From the NCBI GenBank assembly GCA_040753915.1, contig JBFMDN010000044.1, positions 1-46,688 of the forward strand: 46,688 nucleotides of DNA. Direction: 5' to 3'. The stretch's first letter is position 1; each line of letters opens with the position of its first letter. Made by a program: the position numbers and the translations under genes. Below the pieces are notes generated by a model that had not been told where the DNA came from, did not search any database, and saw nothing but the letters and a program-made list of their open reading frames with translations. Below, in pieces: positions 1 to 7,896 of this stretch. The stretch is from JBFMDN01 sp040753915 (GTDB taxonomy: Bacteria; Desulfobacterota; Desulfomonilia; Desulfomonilales; Desulfomonilaceae).

Positions 1-117
1 CTTCTTCGCCAATACCCGCGTGATCGCTGCTGTCAGCGTCGTCTTCCCGTGGTCTATGTGTCCAATCGTGCCAACGTTCACATGAGGCTTTTTACGCTCA
101 AACTTCGCCTTGCCCAT
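1..117 (-). CDS. tuf: Elongation factor Tu, N-terminal fragment (cut by window edge)
   Basis: The 39 codons visible here encode the canonical EF-Tu start: a basic N-terminus (MGKAKFERKKPHVNVG), then the first GTPase motif GHIDHGKTTL. EF-Tu delivers aminoacyl-tRNA to the ribosome in the cytoplasm. The rest of the gene lies to the left of the window. The ATG at 117 is preceded on the minus strand by an AGGAG-type ribosome site. The gene follows four tRNA genes read in the same direction. This Thr-Tyr-Gly-Thr-tuf order is the same as the known Escherichia coli thrU-tyrU-glyT-thrT-tufB operon, so the gene is most likely the tufB copy. Identification is certain; only completeness is unknown. Confidence 0.96.
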   Translation of the reverse strand, partial: MGKAKFERKKPHVNVGTIGHIDHGKTTLTAAITRVLAKK

Positions 118-226
118 GGGCTCCTCCTTAGAAAATCACCGGCAGAAAAAGATAGTGGCCTTCCTTTGTCGATTGTATACCTCGGTTGCGACGTCCCGGT
201 CCAGATTTGCTGCTTTGTCCCCAATG

Positions 227-303
227 TGGAGCCCACGACCGGGATCGAACCGGTGAACCTCTTCCTTACCAAGGAAGTGCTCTACCTACTGAGCTACGTG
301 GGC
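227..303 (-). tRNA. tRNA-Thr (anticodon GGT)
   Basis: The minus strand folds as a cloverleaf: 7-bp acceptor stem GCCCACG/CGTGGGC, D arm GCTCAGTAGGTAGAGC, anticodon stem-loop CTTCCTTGGTAAGGAAG with GGT, and T arm ACCGGTTCGATCCCGGT. The CCA end is encoded (227-229). It is the last of four tRNAs before tuf. The anticodon reads ACC and ACU threonine codons. Confidence 0.97.
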
Positions 304-395
304 CCTCATCGGGCTATGGCGCTCAAGCGATGCGTCGAGCTACCCGCCCAAGCTTGTGATGCCTCGTCCTGGGGCGTTCGCCTCCTAGTTGTTTT

Positions 396-473
<78 letters not shown>

Positions 474-508
474 TCTCACCTGCCATCGAGGAGCCGGGAT
501 CGGTTTAT

Positions 509-593
509 TGGTGGAGGGGGGAGGATTCGAACCTCCGAAGGCTGAGCCAACAGATTTACAGTCTGCCCCCTTTGGCCGCTCGGGAACCCCTCC
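509..593 (-). tRNA. tRNA-Tyr (anticodon GTA)
   Basis: An 85-nt class II tRNA on the minus strand: acceptor GGAGGGG pairs with the CCCCTCC end, anticodon stem-loop CAGACTGTAAATCTG contains GTA, a long variable arm follows, and the T arm is GGAGGTTCGAATCCTCC. CCA is encoded at 509-511. The long variable arm plus the GTA anticodon identify bacterial tRNA-Tyr. Confidence 0.97.
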
Positions 594-599
594 GGGCTT

Positions 600-675
600 T
601 GGAGCTGGCGATGGGACTCGAACCCGCAACCTGCTGATTACAAATCAGCTGCTCTACCGGTTGAGCTACGCCAGC
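600..675 (-). tRNA. tRNA-Thr (anticodon TGT)
   Basis: First tRNA of the operon, about 25 nt downstream of the predicted promoter -10 box. Minus-strand cloverleaf: acceptor GCTGGCG/CGCCAGC, D arm GCTCAACCGGTAGAGC, anticodon stem-loop GCTGATTTGTAATCAGC with TGT, T loop GGTTCGAGTCC, encoded CCA at 600-602. Reads ACA and ACG. Confidence 0.97.
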
Positions 676-700
676 GAACGGCTCCTCTATAAAATTATTG

Positions 701-729
701 TGTGTACGCCATTTTTTCTTGCTTGTCAA
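701..729 (-). promoter_or_regulatory. Sigma-70-type promoter of the tRNA-tuf operon
   Basis: On the minus strand a perfect -35 TTGACA (729-724) is followed after 17 nt by TACACA (706-701) as the -10. The first tRNA begins at 675, a normal distance from the expected start point. The promoter lies between the stop of the ispH-ubiA fusion (742) and the tRNA genes, with no terminator hairpin seen between them. The -10 matches only 3 of 6 consensus bases; the position and perfect -35 carry the call. Confidence 0.65.
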
Positions 730-741
730 GATCTTTTTGCA

Positions 742-2496
742 CTACCGCCACCCAACACTGTACACTAGAGAGAGTATTCCCGCAAAGACAAAGTTCCCAT
801 CGATCAAACCTTCGAACCATAATCGGTCCACAAGCGACCTCCGACGATAAACAACAAACAGAGCTCCAAATGTCAAGACGTTCACCAGGAGCCACAGACC
901 AAGACCCGGAATCACGTTTGTAGCCGCAGCACCCACCAACAAGCATCCTACTGCGGGCAACAAGATTCCGAGCAGGAGTCTCGTTCTCCGCTCTCCAATC
1001 AAGATGGGGATCGTCTCGCGGCCCACAATTCGATCCCCCTGGATATCCAAGAGGTCCGACATGGCGGTTCTCCAGAATACCATGGCCGCGGCAAACAGGA
1101 AGGCTACAGACAGGCTGGCCATTGACACGGAAGGCTCAAACCCTATTACAGGGAGCACCGCCGCAGCAACCGCCCACCCCATTGCCACGAGAGGTGTCTT
1201 GGAACCAGGCAGGTCTTTTAGGCTCCTCCACCTGCGATTCTGCCTCACATGCTCAGGAATTATCCGCTCTGTGTAAAGCCTGCCCGTAATCACCATTGCC
1301 AAAAGCAGGAGACAGGTGATGGTCCCCATCCAAGAACTCAAAATAACCGCAGCGAAAGATGAAGTCCATCCCAGAGCGGTCAGCAGCGGGCCGTGACGAT
1401 TGTAAAAGGCTGCAATTTCGGGGGTGTTGAATCGAACCGCTCCAGACCGCTCCCGAATACGATTGAGCAGGTGCATCGAGAACACAAATAGCATTGTCAC
1501 CGCTACAGGCAGCCATTTGACCGCGTGCCCTTGGAGTACCAGGCACGTGGCCGCAAGGCCTCCTCCCCCCAAAGCTGCCCAACAGTAGGTCATTACGGCA
1601 ATGTCGATGGCTCGGCGAATCCGTTTGAGTGGTGCTGCCCTGCGACTCATCCCGATTTCCCTGAGCTTGTCTATCACACGACGTATCTGCCAATTGGGTG
1701 TGCTTGCCCCCGCCGTGACCCCGATGACGCGGGCATTGGTCACAGCGGCAGGCTCTATCTCTTCCGCTGTCTCCACGTGAATCGTCGGGGTGTGGTGCGC
1801 CTCTGCCACCTTTACTAGCCTGCGAGTGTTACCTGATCCGCGCCCCCCTACCACAATAATCAGGTCTGACTGGGCTGCGAGCCGTTTGACTTCGGCCTGT
1901 CTCCGCTTCGTTGAATCGCAAATCGTGTTGTACACGTGGATATTCGGGCATCGGCCGCTCAGAAGCTGGACGACACTCTCAAGGAGCTCTGGCTCCTGGG
2001 TCGTCTGAGCTACGACGCATAGATCCGAGGAGGGAGGAACCGCGTTTAGGGCGCCCTTGCAGTCAGCATCGGGAATCACTACTCCGCCCGCGGTGGCGAA
2101 TCCCATGAGCCCCCTGACCTCTGGATGGTCTTGGTCTCCGACGATCACACAGAAATGTCCCTTTGCCGCGTGCTTCCGGATTACAGCTTGCACTCTGGAG
2201 ACACGAGGGCACGTGGCGTCTATGACCGTCAATCCTTTCGCATCCAACACCTTTCGCTCTTGGGGAGAGATGCCGTGGGCCCGGATGACCACTGTGCCGT
2301 GGTTCACCTCATCCAGGCTATCGACACACGTTATCCCACGGGAGACGAGTAGCTCCAGAGTCTGCGGATTATGGATAAGCGGACCGTACGTGACGATGGG
2401 TAGAGGAGGAGACCTCCTCTGAAGGTCCAGGACCATGTCTACGGCCCTGCGGACTCCCATGCAAAAGCCCGCTGTTTGTGCAAGCCGAATCTTCAT
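742..2496 (-). CDS. ispH: IspH-UbiA fusion: HMBPP reductase with a UbiA-like prenyltransferase domain
   Basis: The protein has 584 residues from ATG 2496. Residues 1 to about 285 are IspH (LytB), the 4Fe-4S enzyme that reduces (E)-4-hydroxy-3-methylbut-2-enyl diphosphate to IPP and DMAPP at the end of the MEP pathway. The three cluster cysteines are present in GFCMGVRRAV (C12), DATCPRV (C96) and TICDST (C193), close to the spacing in E. coli IspH. Residues from about 295 to the end are a multi-span membrane region of the UbiA superfamily with one clear Asp motif, DIQGDRIVGRETIP. The first Asp motif is degenerate (LLNRIRERSG). Reading stays open upstream to GTG 2613, but alignment with IspH favours 2496. 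The gene follows a MocA-like gene and ftsH on the same strand. Substrate and activity of the UbiA half are unknown. Confidence 0.9.
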   Translation of the reverse strand: MKIRLAQTAGFCMGVRRAVDMVLDLQRRSPPLPIVTYGPLIHNPQTLELLVSRGITCVDSLDEVNHGTVVIRAHGISPQERKVLDAKGLTVIDATCPRVSRVQAVIRKHAAKGHFCVIVGDQDHPEVRGLMGFATAGGVVIPDADCKGALNAVPPSSDLCVVAQTTQEPELLESVVQLLSGRCPNIHVYNTICDSTKRRQAEVKRLAAQSDLIIVVGGRGSGNTRRLVKVAEAHHTPTIHVETAEEIEPAAVTNARVIGVTAGASTPNWQIRRVIDKLREIGMSRRAAPLKRIRRAIDIAVMTYCWAALGGGGLAATCLVLQGHAVKWLPVAVTMLFVFSMHLLNRIRERSGAVRFNTPEIAAFYNRHGPLLTALGWTSSFAAVILSSWMGTITCLLLLAMVITGRLYTERIIPEHVRQNRRWRSLKDLPGSKTPLVAMGWAVAAAVLPVIGFEPSVSMASLSVAFLFAAAMVFWRTAMSDLLDIQGDRIVGRETIPILIGERRTRLLLGILLPAVGCLLVGAAATNVIPGLGLWLLVNVLTFGALFVVYRRRSLVDRLWFEGLIDGNFVFAGILSLVYSVGWR

Positions 2497-2599
2497 CGCT
2501 CCCGCGCCATCCAGCGATTTACCTTCATCTGCGCCACCGCGGCCGGTCGCTAGCTCTTGAGCTCCGCACGGCCCAAAATCCGGGGCGCAAGCGCTCTCT

Positions 2600-3283
2600 T
2601 CACAAGATTTCACCCATATCCTCTTCCAGACTAAGCATCGGGCTGGTTCGCTTCAGATCTTCAGGAGTATCGAAATCCGAGTCATCGTACCCGCTCCCTA
2701 GCTCGCTGTAAACAATCTTATCACAATGACGCTTCAACACGTTTCTTCCGCCCACATCACCTGTCTCGTTCATGAGCTCGGGAAACAGGTCGGAGGGAAA
2801 AATCACAGGGGTGGTCCTTCTGCCACGAACGGTTGGTACAGCTATGGGGGAGGCTGAATCAAGAAAAGTCTGCATCAGAGAGTCAATGACGTGAACCTGC
2901 AACCAGGGCTGATCTGCTAAAATTACCATGGCTCCCGCGGTTCCAGCGCGGACGGCGCTGAGACCAACGCGCAGAGACGACGCCATTCCTTTTTCGGGAT
3001 TTGAATTGATGACCGTATGAAGCTTCTGATTCACGGCCATCTGCCCGAGCGCGTCCTGGTAAGCCTTCACGGGTTCTGCAAGCACCAGGATCACCCGCTC
3101 TAATCGAGATTTCAGAGCGGTCTTCACAACCCTTGCGAGCATGGGCTCACCGTGGAGCTGGATCAGGAGCTTCGGACGACCCATTCGCGTCGACAGGCCC
3201 GCGGCCAGAATTATACCTTCCACACATGCAGTCACAGCAATTTCGCCTACCGGGAGCCCATTCCTCCCCAGAGCATTTCTCAT
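2600..3283 (-). CDS. MocA/MobA-like nucleotidyltransferase
   Basis: The protein has the GT-A-fold signature of molybdenum-cofactor cytidylyl- and guanylyltransferases: IILAAGLSTRMGRPKLL near the N-terminus (nucleotide binding), later GAMVILADQPWL (metal-binding Asp region) and a C-terminal region with TPEDL. The closest family is MocA-like, which transfers CMP to molybdopterin; a sugar or other NTP transferase cannot be excluded. The start is uncertain: a TTG at 3337 lies 3 nt after the ftsH stop, an ATG is at 3283, and a GTG at 3235 would give the usual short N-terminus before ILAAG. It sits between ftsH and ispH-ubiA on the same strand and is probably cotranscribed. No other molybdenum-cofactor gene is visible nearby. 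Confidence 0.8.
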   Translation of the reverse strand: MRNALGRNGLPVGEIAVTACVEGIILAAGLSTRMGRPKLLIQLHGEPMLARVVKTALKSRLERVILVLAEPVKAYQDALGQMAVNQKLHTVINSNPEKGMASSLRVGLSAVRAGTAGAMVILADQPWLQVHVIDSLMQTFLDSASPIAVPTVRGRRTTPVIFPSDLFPELMNETGDVGGRNVLKRHCDKIVYSELGSGYDDSDFDTPEDLKRTSPMLSLEEDMGEIL

Positions 3284-3340
3284 CGCGATGTGGCGCGTCG
3301 GCCGGTCCGAGGGCAAACGCCCCCTGTCATTCTTCAACTG

Positions 3341-5188
3341 TTACGGGGCAACTCGGCTCTCCACAACGGGAAACCCGACGAGCTCCTTGAATTCCTCCGC
3401 CTCTATAGTTTCCTTTTCAAGCAGGCGTTCAGCCACTTTGTGGAGCAGCTCTTCGTGTTCTTTCAACGTATCGACTACCTGATCAAGTCGCTCCTCCATG
3501 ATGGAACGGACCTGAACGTCGATCATCTTGGCCGTCTCTTCACTGAACTCCTTCTCCTGCGGCACTCCGTATTGCTGGAGAAACGGATTGGGGGTGCGCC
3601 GGTAAGACACTGCACCCACTTCCTCGGTCATGCCGTACATGGCCACCATGCTGCGGGCAATATCCGTGGCCTTCTGCAGGTCATTCTGGGCTCCAGTCGT
3701 GACATCCTGAAAAACGATCATTTCTGCGGCCCTGCCTCCCAGAAGAACATCGATCTTTTCGATGAGCTCCTGACGGGACATAAGGTAACGGTCCTCTGTG
3801 GGAAGTTGCATGGTGTATCCCAGGGCCCCGATCCCTCGCGGTACGATGGAGATCTTGTGCACGGCCTCCGCTGTTGGCCGGAAAGCTGCCACGAGGGCAT
3901 GACCTGTCTCGTGATATGCAACTATCTTCTTTTCTTTTTCATTAAGGATTCGATTCTTCTTTTCCAGACCGGCCGTGATCCTGTCAAAAGCGTCCTCAAG
4001 ATCCCGCTCGCTCACGTGATCGCTGTTGTTGCGCGCGGCAAGCAGAGCCGCTTCGTTCACTAGATTCGCCAGGTCAGCTCCCGTAAAGCCCGAAGTCCTC
4101 CTGGCCAGGACCTCCAAATTTACATCCGGGGCAAGCACGACATCACGACTATGTACCTTGAGTATGGCAAGTCGACCCTGGAGGTCGGGTCTGTCAACCA
4201 GGATATGGCGGTCAAATCTTCCCGGTCTGAGCAAAGCAGGATCGAGTATCTCCGGTCTGTTGGTAGCCGCGATAATGACCACGCCCTTATTCGGCTGAAA
4301 GCCATCCATTTCCGAAAGCAGTTGGTTCAAGGTCTGCTCTCGCTCGTCGTGTCCTCCGATGGTCCCTGTCCCTCGAGCTTTTCCGAGCGAGTCCAGCTCA
4401 TCAATGAAAACCAGGCAGGGTGCGCTCTTGCTGGCCTGTTCAAAAAGGTCCCGCACCCGAGCAGCTCCAAGCCCCACAAACATCTCGATGAAATCAGAGC
4501 CGCTGATCGAGAAGAACGGGACGCCAGCCTCGCCTGCCACAGCTTTTGCCAAAAGGGTCTTGCCAGTGCCAGGGGGGCCCACCAGGAGGATACCTTTAGG
4601 AATCTTGGCTCCCAATCTGGTAAACCGCTTCGGGTTTGCAAGAAATTCGAGCACCTCTCTGAGCTCTTGCTTGGCTTCATCCTGGCCCGCTACGTCGTCG
4701 AACGTCACCCCCACATCGGTCTGTCCCACGATTCGGGCCCTGTTCTTCCCAAGAGTCATGATGCCGGCACCCTGTCCCATACGTTTGATAATGAATACCC
4801 AGATTCCGGCAATGAGTAGCATTGGCAAGAGCCAGGAGAGCAGCGTCATCAAGAAGGTGTTTTCATTTTCCGCGATGATTTCCGCATTATTCTGCTCGAG
4901 AAACCGGACGAGATTCGGGTCGTCCAGGCGAGGGGTTCGGTACACTTCCCGAGCAAGCATGGGTTCCTGGCTGTCTTGCTGCGGTTGCTTGTACCCTCTG
5001 AGGAAACGGGAGGAGACCACTACGGATCGGATCTTTCCATCGGTAACATATTGCTTGAATGTGGAATACGGCACGTTTTCGATCCTGGGCGCCAACCACG
5101 ATTGGAGTGCCGTAATCAAGATGAGACCGATGAGCACGTATACGATGGTGAACGAGGTCTTGTTGGAAACGTTCTTCAATGATTTCAT
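3341..5188 (-). CDS. ftsH: ATP-dependent zinc metalloprotease FtsH
   Basis: A membrane-anchored AAA+ protease of 615 residues, the usual FtsH length. It has an N-terminal transmembrane segment (IVYVLIGLILITALQ), a periplasmic loop and a second transmembrane segment (about residues 105-125). Then come the Walker A GPPGTGKT, Walker B VFIDELDSLGK, the second region of homology ATNRPEILDPALLRPGRFD, and the zinc site HETGH. It degrades misfolded or short-lived membrane and cytosolic proteins. The ATG at 5188 is chosen over the upstream in-frame start at 5230 because GGAGAAG lies just before it and the N-terminus then matches the family. It is the first gene of the group running toward ispH-ubiA. 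Confidence 0.97.
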   Translation of the reverse strand: MKSLKNVSNKTSFTIVYVLIGLILITALQSWLAPRIENVPYSTFKQYVTDGKIRSVVVSSRFLRGYKQPQQDSQEPMLAREVYRTPRLDDPNLVRFLEQNNAEIIAENENTFLMTLLSWLLPMLLIAGIWVFIIKRMGQGAGIMTLGKNRARIVGQTDVGVTFDDVAGQDEAKQELREVLEFLANPKRFTRLGAKIPKGILLVGPPGTGKTLLAKAVAGEAGVPFFSISGSDFIEMFVGLGAARVRDLFEQASKSAPCLVFIDELDSLGKARGTGTIGGHDEREQTLNQLLSEMDGFQPNKGVVIIAATNRPEILDPALLRPGRFDRHILVDRPDLQGRLAILKVHSRDVVLAPDVNLEVLARRTSGFTGADLANLVNEAALLAARNNSDHVSERDLEDAFDRITAGLEKKNRILNEKEKKIVAYHETGHALVAAFRPTAEAVHKISIVPRGIGALGYTMQLPTEDRYLMSRQELIEKIDVLLGGRAAEMIVFQDVTTGAQNDLQKATDIARSMVAMYGMTEEVGAVSYRRTPNPFLQQYGVPQEKEFSEETAKMIDVQVRSIMEERLDQVVDTLKEHEELLHKVAERLLEKETIEAEEFKELVGFPVVESRVAP

Positions 5189-5507
5189 CCATTCTTCTCC
5201 ACCTTCAGAGCTGTGAAGACGAGTCACCACTTGTGGAGAAAAAGTGCAGGCTACCCGCCTGAAAATGTCTCAAAACTCGGGACACACCAAACATCGTAGC
5301 ACGATTGGGCGTCGCTGCGTGGAAAGACACCCTCACCCCACCCCTCTCCCAGAGGGAGACGGAGCCGGAATAATCCGATCTCTCCTGCTTCGGGGGAGAG
5401 GGTCAGGGGGTGTGCCACGATTATCACGGACTGCCGGCTCTTGAGACACTTTCGCATGTCATGTTATTCACGGGCCTACTCTTACTTCGTACCTGGGGCA
5501 TCGTTTG
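5189..5507. other. Intergenic region between ftsH and a glycosyltransferase gene
   Basis: This 319-bp stretch has no credible gene. Most of it (5266-5450) is the repeat element described separately. The ftsH promoter should lie in the right-hand part of this region or in the repeat, but I see no convincing -35/-10 pair. Confidence 0.6.
5266..5450. repeat. MITE-like palindromic intergenic element, copy 1
   Basis: The element begins with TGTCTCAAAACTCGGGA and ends with the inverse, GCCGGCTCTTGAGACA. Between them lie CCCTCACCCC and CCCTCTCCCAGAGGGAGA on one side and GGGGGAGAGGGTCAGGG on the other, so the whole can fold into a long hairpin. A block of about 40 nt at the right end (TGTGCCACGATTATCACGGA, then CTGCCGGCT and TTGAGACACT) recurs at 43568-43608 with one change. 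Such C-rich/G-rich hairpin repeats are common between bacterial genes. It contains no gene. Confidence 0.7.
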
Positions 5508-6704
5508 TCAAGAACACGCACGATCTGGAGTGTGGAACCGACCGACGCGCAAAACAACTCCCGAAGGGCCTGGGTAATATCTGGTGCCGTGCCACTCTAT
5601 CTTCTTCACGAAGATGGACCTGACAAATACAAAAGATCCCACCAGCAACAAGGGAAGAATCGATAATACCCACCGAAAAACAGAGAGTGGGTACGGGTTG
5701 AGGGCCTTCAGACTGAGCCCTGCCAGGACAGACAGCGCCAACGCTCCCAAGCTCACCAACCCCGCGGTGAGGTTCACATAGCCAAGAGGAAAAAGAGCTG
5801 CCATGGCAAGTGACACAACAAGCCCGATGGTTAAGTTCACGGAGCAGATGAGCGAGCTGGACCACAGGAGTGGGTTCGTGAATTTCGGAAACAAGATTTG
5901 GCGATCCAGGTAGGCCAATAGGTCACGAAAAGTGTGGTGATGAAGCGGGGACCTCAACAACAGCCCGGGATCGAAGTGCACCTCCAGACCTGCATCCCGC
6001 AGGATGTTGCCGAGCACCAGGTCGTCCACCACAGTACTCGCCCAGGTTGCAGAAACGTGAAGCATATCGAATGTTTTTCTCCGGATAGCGGTCGCCCCTC
6101 CCCACGGAGTCGGTCTTGAAGCATTTAGAACCACGATGCAGGCAGCGTACACGGCTTGAGACATTCCAGCCACTGTTTCCGGTTGTGGATCGAAGGCGCG
6201 GAACGTGGTAACCGCGTGGGCTGAACCCGCTCGCAGGGGACGGGTAAAATCCCGCAGCCAATGGGTATCGGCCTCGTTTGTGCTGTCGCAGAAGACAATA
6301 ATTTCCGTTTCGGGACGGAGGTGCTTCACTCCTTCAACCAGGTTATGGTTCTTCTGGGCGCAGCATTCGCTGACCCCGCTGATGACCTTGCGCACTTTCG
6401 CATACTCGCTACAGAGCCTGTCCACGAGGCGGTTCGCAGGATCATCCGCACTTTCCACGATAAGCACAAGTCCGTATTGCTCGTAGTCCTGTTCCACGAG
6501 AGAGCGCAAAGCTGGTTCGTGATAGGAAATCTCTCCTGTGATAGGGACGAGAACTTCGACGGGGACAGCCAGCCCCCCCTCCTCTGCCGTACGATCACGC
6601 AGTGACTGTGAACGCGTTATTCGCGCTCGGAATATGAGGAACAGGGTAACAGGAATGACAGAGACCGCAACATAGAGGCATAGCCCCCCTTCGATAAGGC
6701 TCAT
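5508..6704 (-). CDS. Membrane glycosyltransferase family 2 (ceramide-glucosyltransferase/GT21-like)
   Basis: A 398-residue protein with an N-terminal membrane anchor (about residues 5-25), a cytosolic GT-A domain, and three or four membrane segments near the C-terminus. The GT-A motifs are VEVLVPITGE, VESADDP, IVFCDSTNEAD and VVDDLVLG. The arrangement matches the GT21/GT2 inverting transferases that glycosylate a lipid or extrude a polymer. The C-terminal QXXRW-like motif is replaced by QILFPKF. A final Arg-rich tail follows the last helix. It is the last gene of a minus-strand group with an HlyD-like and a TolC-like protein, so its product may be exported by them. The acceptor cannot be told from sequence. 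Confidence 0.8.
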   Translation of the reverse strand: MSLIEGGLCLYVAVSVIPVTLFLIFRARITRSQSLRDRTAEEGGLAVPVEVLVPITGEISYHEPALRSLVEQDYEQYGLVLIVESADDPANRLVDRLCSEYAKVRKVISGVSECCAQKNHNLVEGVKHLRPETEIIVFCDSTNEADTHWLRDFTRPLRAGSAHAVTTFRAFDPQPETVAGMSQAVYAACIVVLNASRPTPWGGATAIRRKTFDMLHVSATWASTVVDDLVLGNILRDAGLEVHFDPGLLLRSPLHHHTFRDLLAYLDRQILFPKFTNPLLWSSSLICSVNLTIGLVVSLAMAALFPLGYVNLTAGLVSLGALALSVLAGLSLKALNPYPLSVFRWVLSILPLLLVGSFVFVRSIFVKKIEWHGTRYYPGPSGVVLRVGRFHTPDRACS

Positions 6705-6786
6705 CGCTCACCGTCAGTAGCCGTAGTCGTTCTCACGTATGATGGAGAAAATTGTGCCGGAGAGTCCGATTTGTACGTAAAGACCC

Positions 6787-7896
6787 CTATTGCTTGATCC
6801 TCACCCGCACATTGCAGGTCATGCCGTCTCGGATCTTGCCATCGACATTTGGCATAAGCGCTTCCACTTCGTAATCAGCAGGAACCTCCAGGGAAGGGTT
6901 TCGGCTTACCAGCGGAATCCTCGTCAGGCTGCACTTATACTGCTTGTCGGGAAGAGCATCGAACGTGGCAGTGGCTTGGTCTCCTGGTTTAAGCTTCACT
7001 AGGTCCAGCTCATGCACCTTGCAGCGCACCACCATAGGATCCATGGGCGCCAACCGCACACTGTGGAATCCCCTCGGGGGCTCAGCCTTAACCCGGAGCT
7101 CGGGATTCAACCATACGACATGTCCGGCTATTGGAGCAGTGAGGTACGCAATGTCGTGGGGCACGTTAGAGTCCTTCCCGTAGGATCGTTTCGTGTTCCA
7201 TTCAAGCAAGTCCAGTTCCCGCTCTCGATTCTCTTTCTGAAATTTGAGATCCTTTCGCATGGTTTCCAGACTGGCCTGCCCTTGCTTGATGGACTTATTC
7301 ACGTCAAAAAGCTCTTTTTCAGCAATTTCTAACTGATCGGCTTTCAACTTGACAGCCTGGCGTTCGGCCATGCCCCGGTCGGCCAATTCTTTGACGTCTT
7401 GCAGGTCCTTTCTCGCACGGTCTACCTTTAGCTGAGCAACGGGGAGCGACCCTTCTTTCAATTTCGCTATCGTGACTTCTTGGGCAAAAATCGAATTCTC
7501 CAAACTCAGAATGGAGCCCGGAAAGAGAATTGCCTCGACCTCCTTTCTTGCGGTCCGGCTAAGCTTGTAGGTCACAAGCCTCGCGTCCTGCTCTACTACC
7601 TGCCCTTCCTTGACGTGGATCTCCAGAATCTCGCCCCCGTACGGCATGCTCACAGTCCTCTGGAGCTGAGCAAAGCTCTTGCCCCGGACAAGTATTTCCG
7701 CCTCCGACTTCGCGTCGGCTATCTGAGGCACTATTGCCGCCTTTGCAGGACCAGGGCTCGATACAGCGCTCTTTGGGGGTTGGGTCAAAGCAGCCAGAAC
7801 CAGAGAGGCAACCGCTACAGCCGTAGCCAAGAGCACACCGTAGACCCTGGTCCTCTTCCCGGAACTCCTGGAAGAGCTAGAATCTGATACCCGCAT
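6787..7896 (-). CDS. HlyD-family periplasmic adaptor (membrane fusion protein)
   Basis: A 369-residue protein with a cytoplasmic tail rich in Ser and Arg, one transmembrane segment (about 18-40, LLATAVAVASLVLAAL), and a lipoyl-like half-motif (MPYGGEILEIHVKEGQVVEQDARLV in outline). A coiled-coil hairpin follows (about 130-220), then the second lipoyl half (LTAPIAGHVVWLNPE) and a beta-barrel region. Such proteins bridge an inner-membrane transporter to a TolC channel. Its start overlaps the end of the TolC-like gene by 20 bp, so the two are translated together. No ABC ATPase, RND or MFS partner is encoded next to it. The neighbouring membrane GT2 may fill that role, as synthase and adaptor pairs do in some polysaccharide exporters. 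Confidence 0.88.
   Translation of the reverse strand: MRVSDSSSSRSSGKRTRVYGVLLATAVAVASLVLAALTQPPKSAVSSPGPAKAAIVPQIADAKSEAEILVRGKSFAQLQRTVSMPYGGEILEIHVKEGQVVEQDARLVTYKLSRTARKEVEAILFPGSILSLENSIFAQEVTIAKLKEGSLPVAQLKVDRARKDLQDVKELADRGMAERQAVKLKADQLEIAEKELFDVNKSIKQGQASLETMRKDLKFQKENRERELDLLEWNTKRSYGKDSNVPHDIAYLTAPIAGHVVWLNPELRVKAEPPRGFHSVRLAPMDPMVVRCKVHELDLVKLKPGDQATATFDALPDKQYKCSLTRIPLVSRNPSLEVPADYEVEALMPNVDGKIRDGMTCNVRVRIKQ

Noticed and set aside
3152..4063. A 303-codon open frame on the plus strand inside ftsH
   Set aside because: It is antisense to an unmistakable FtsH and shows no family features.
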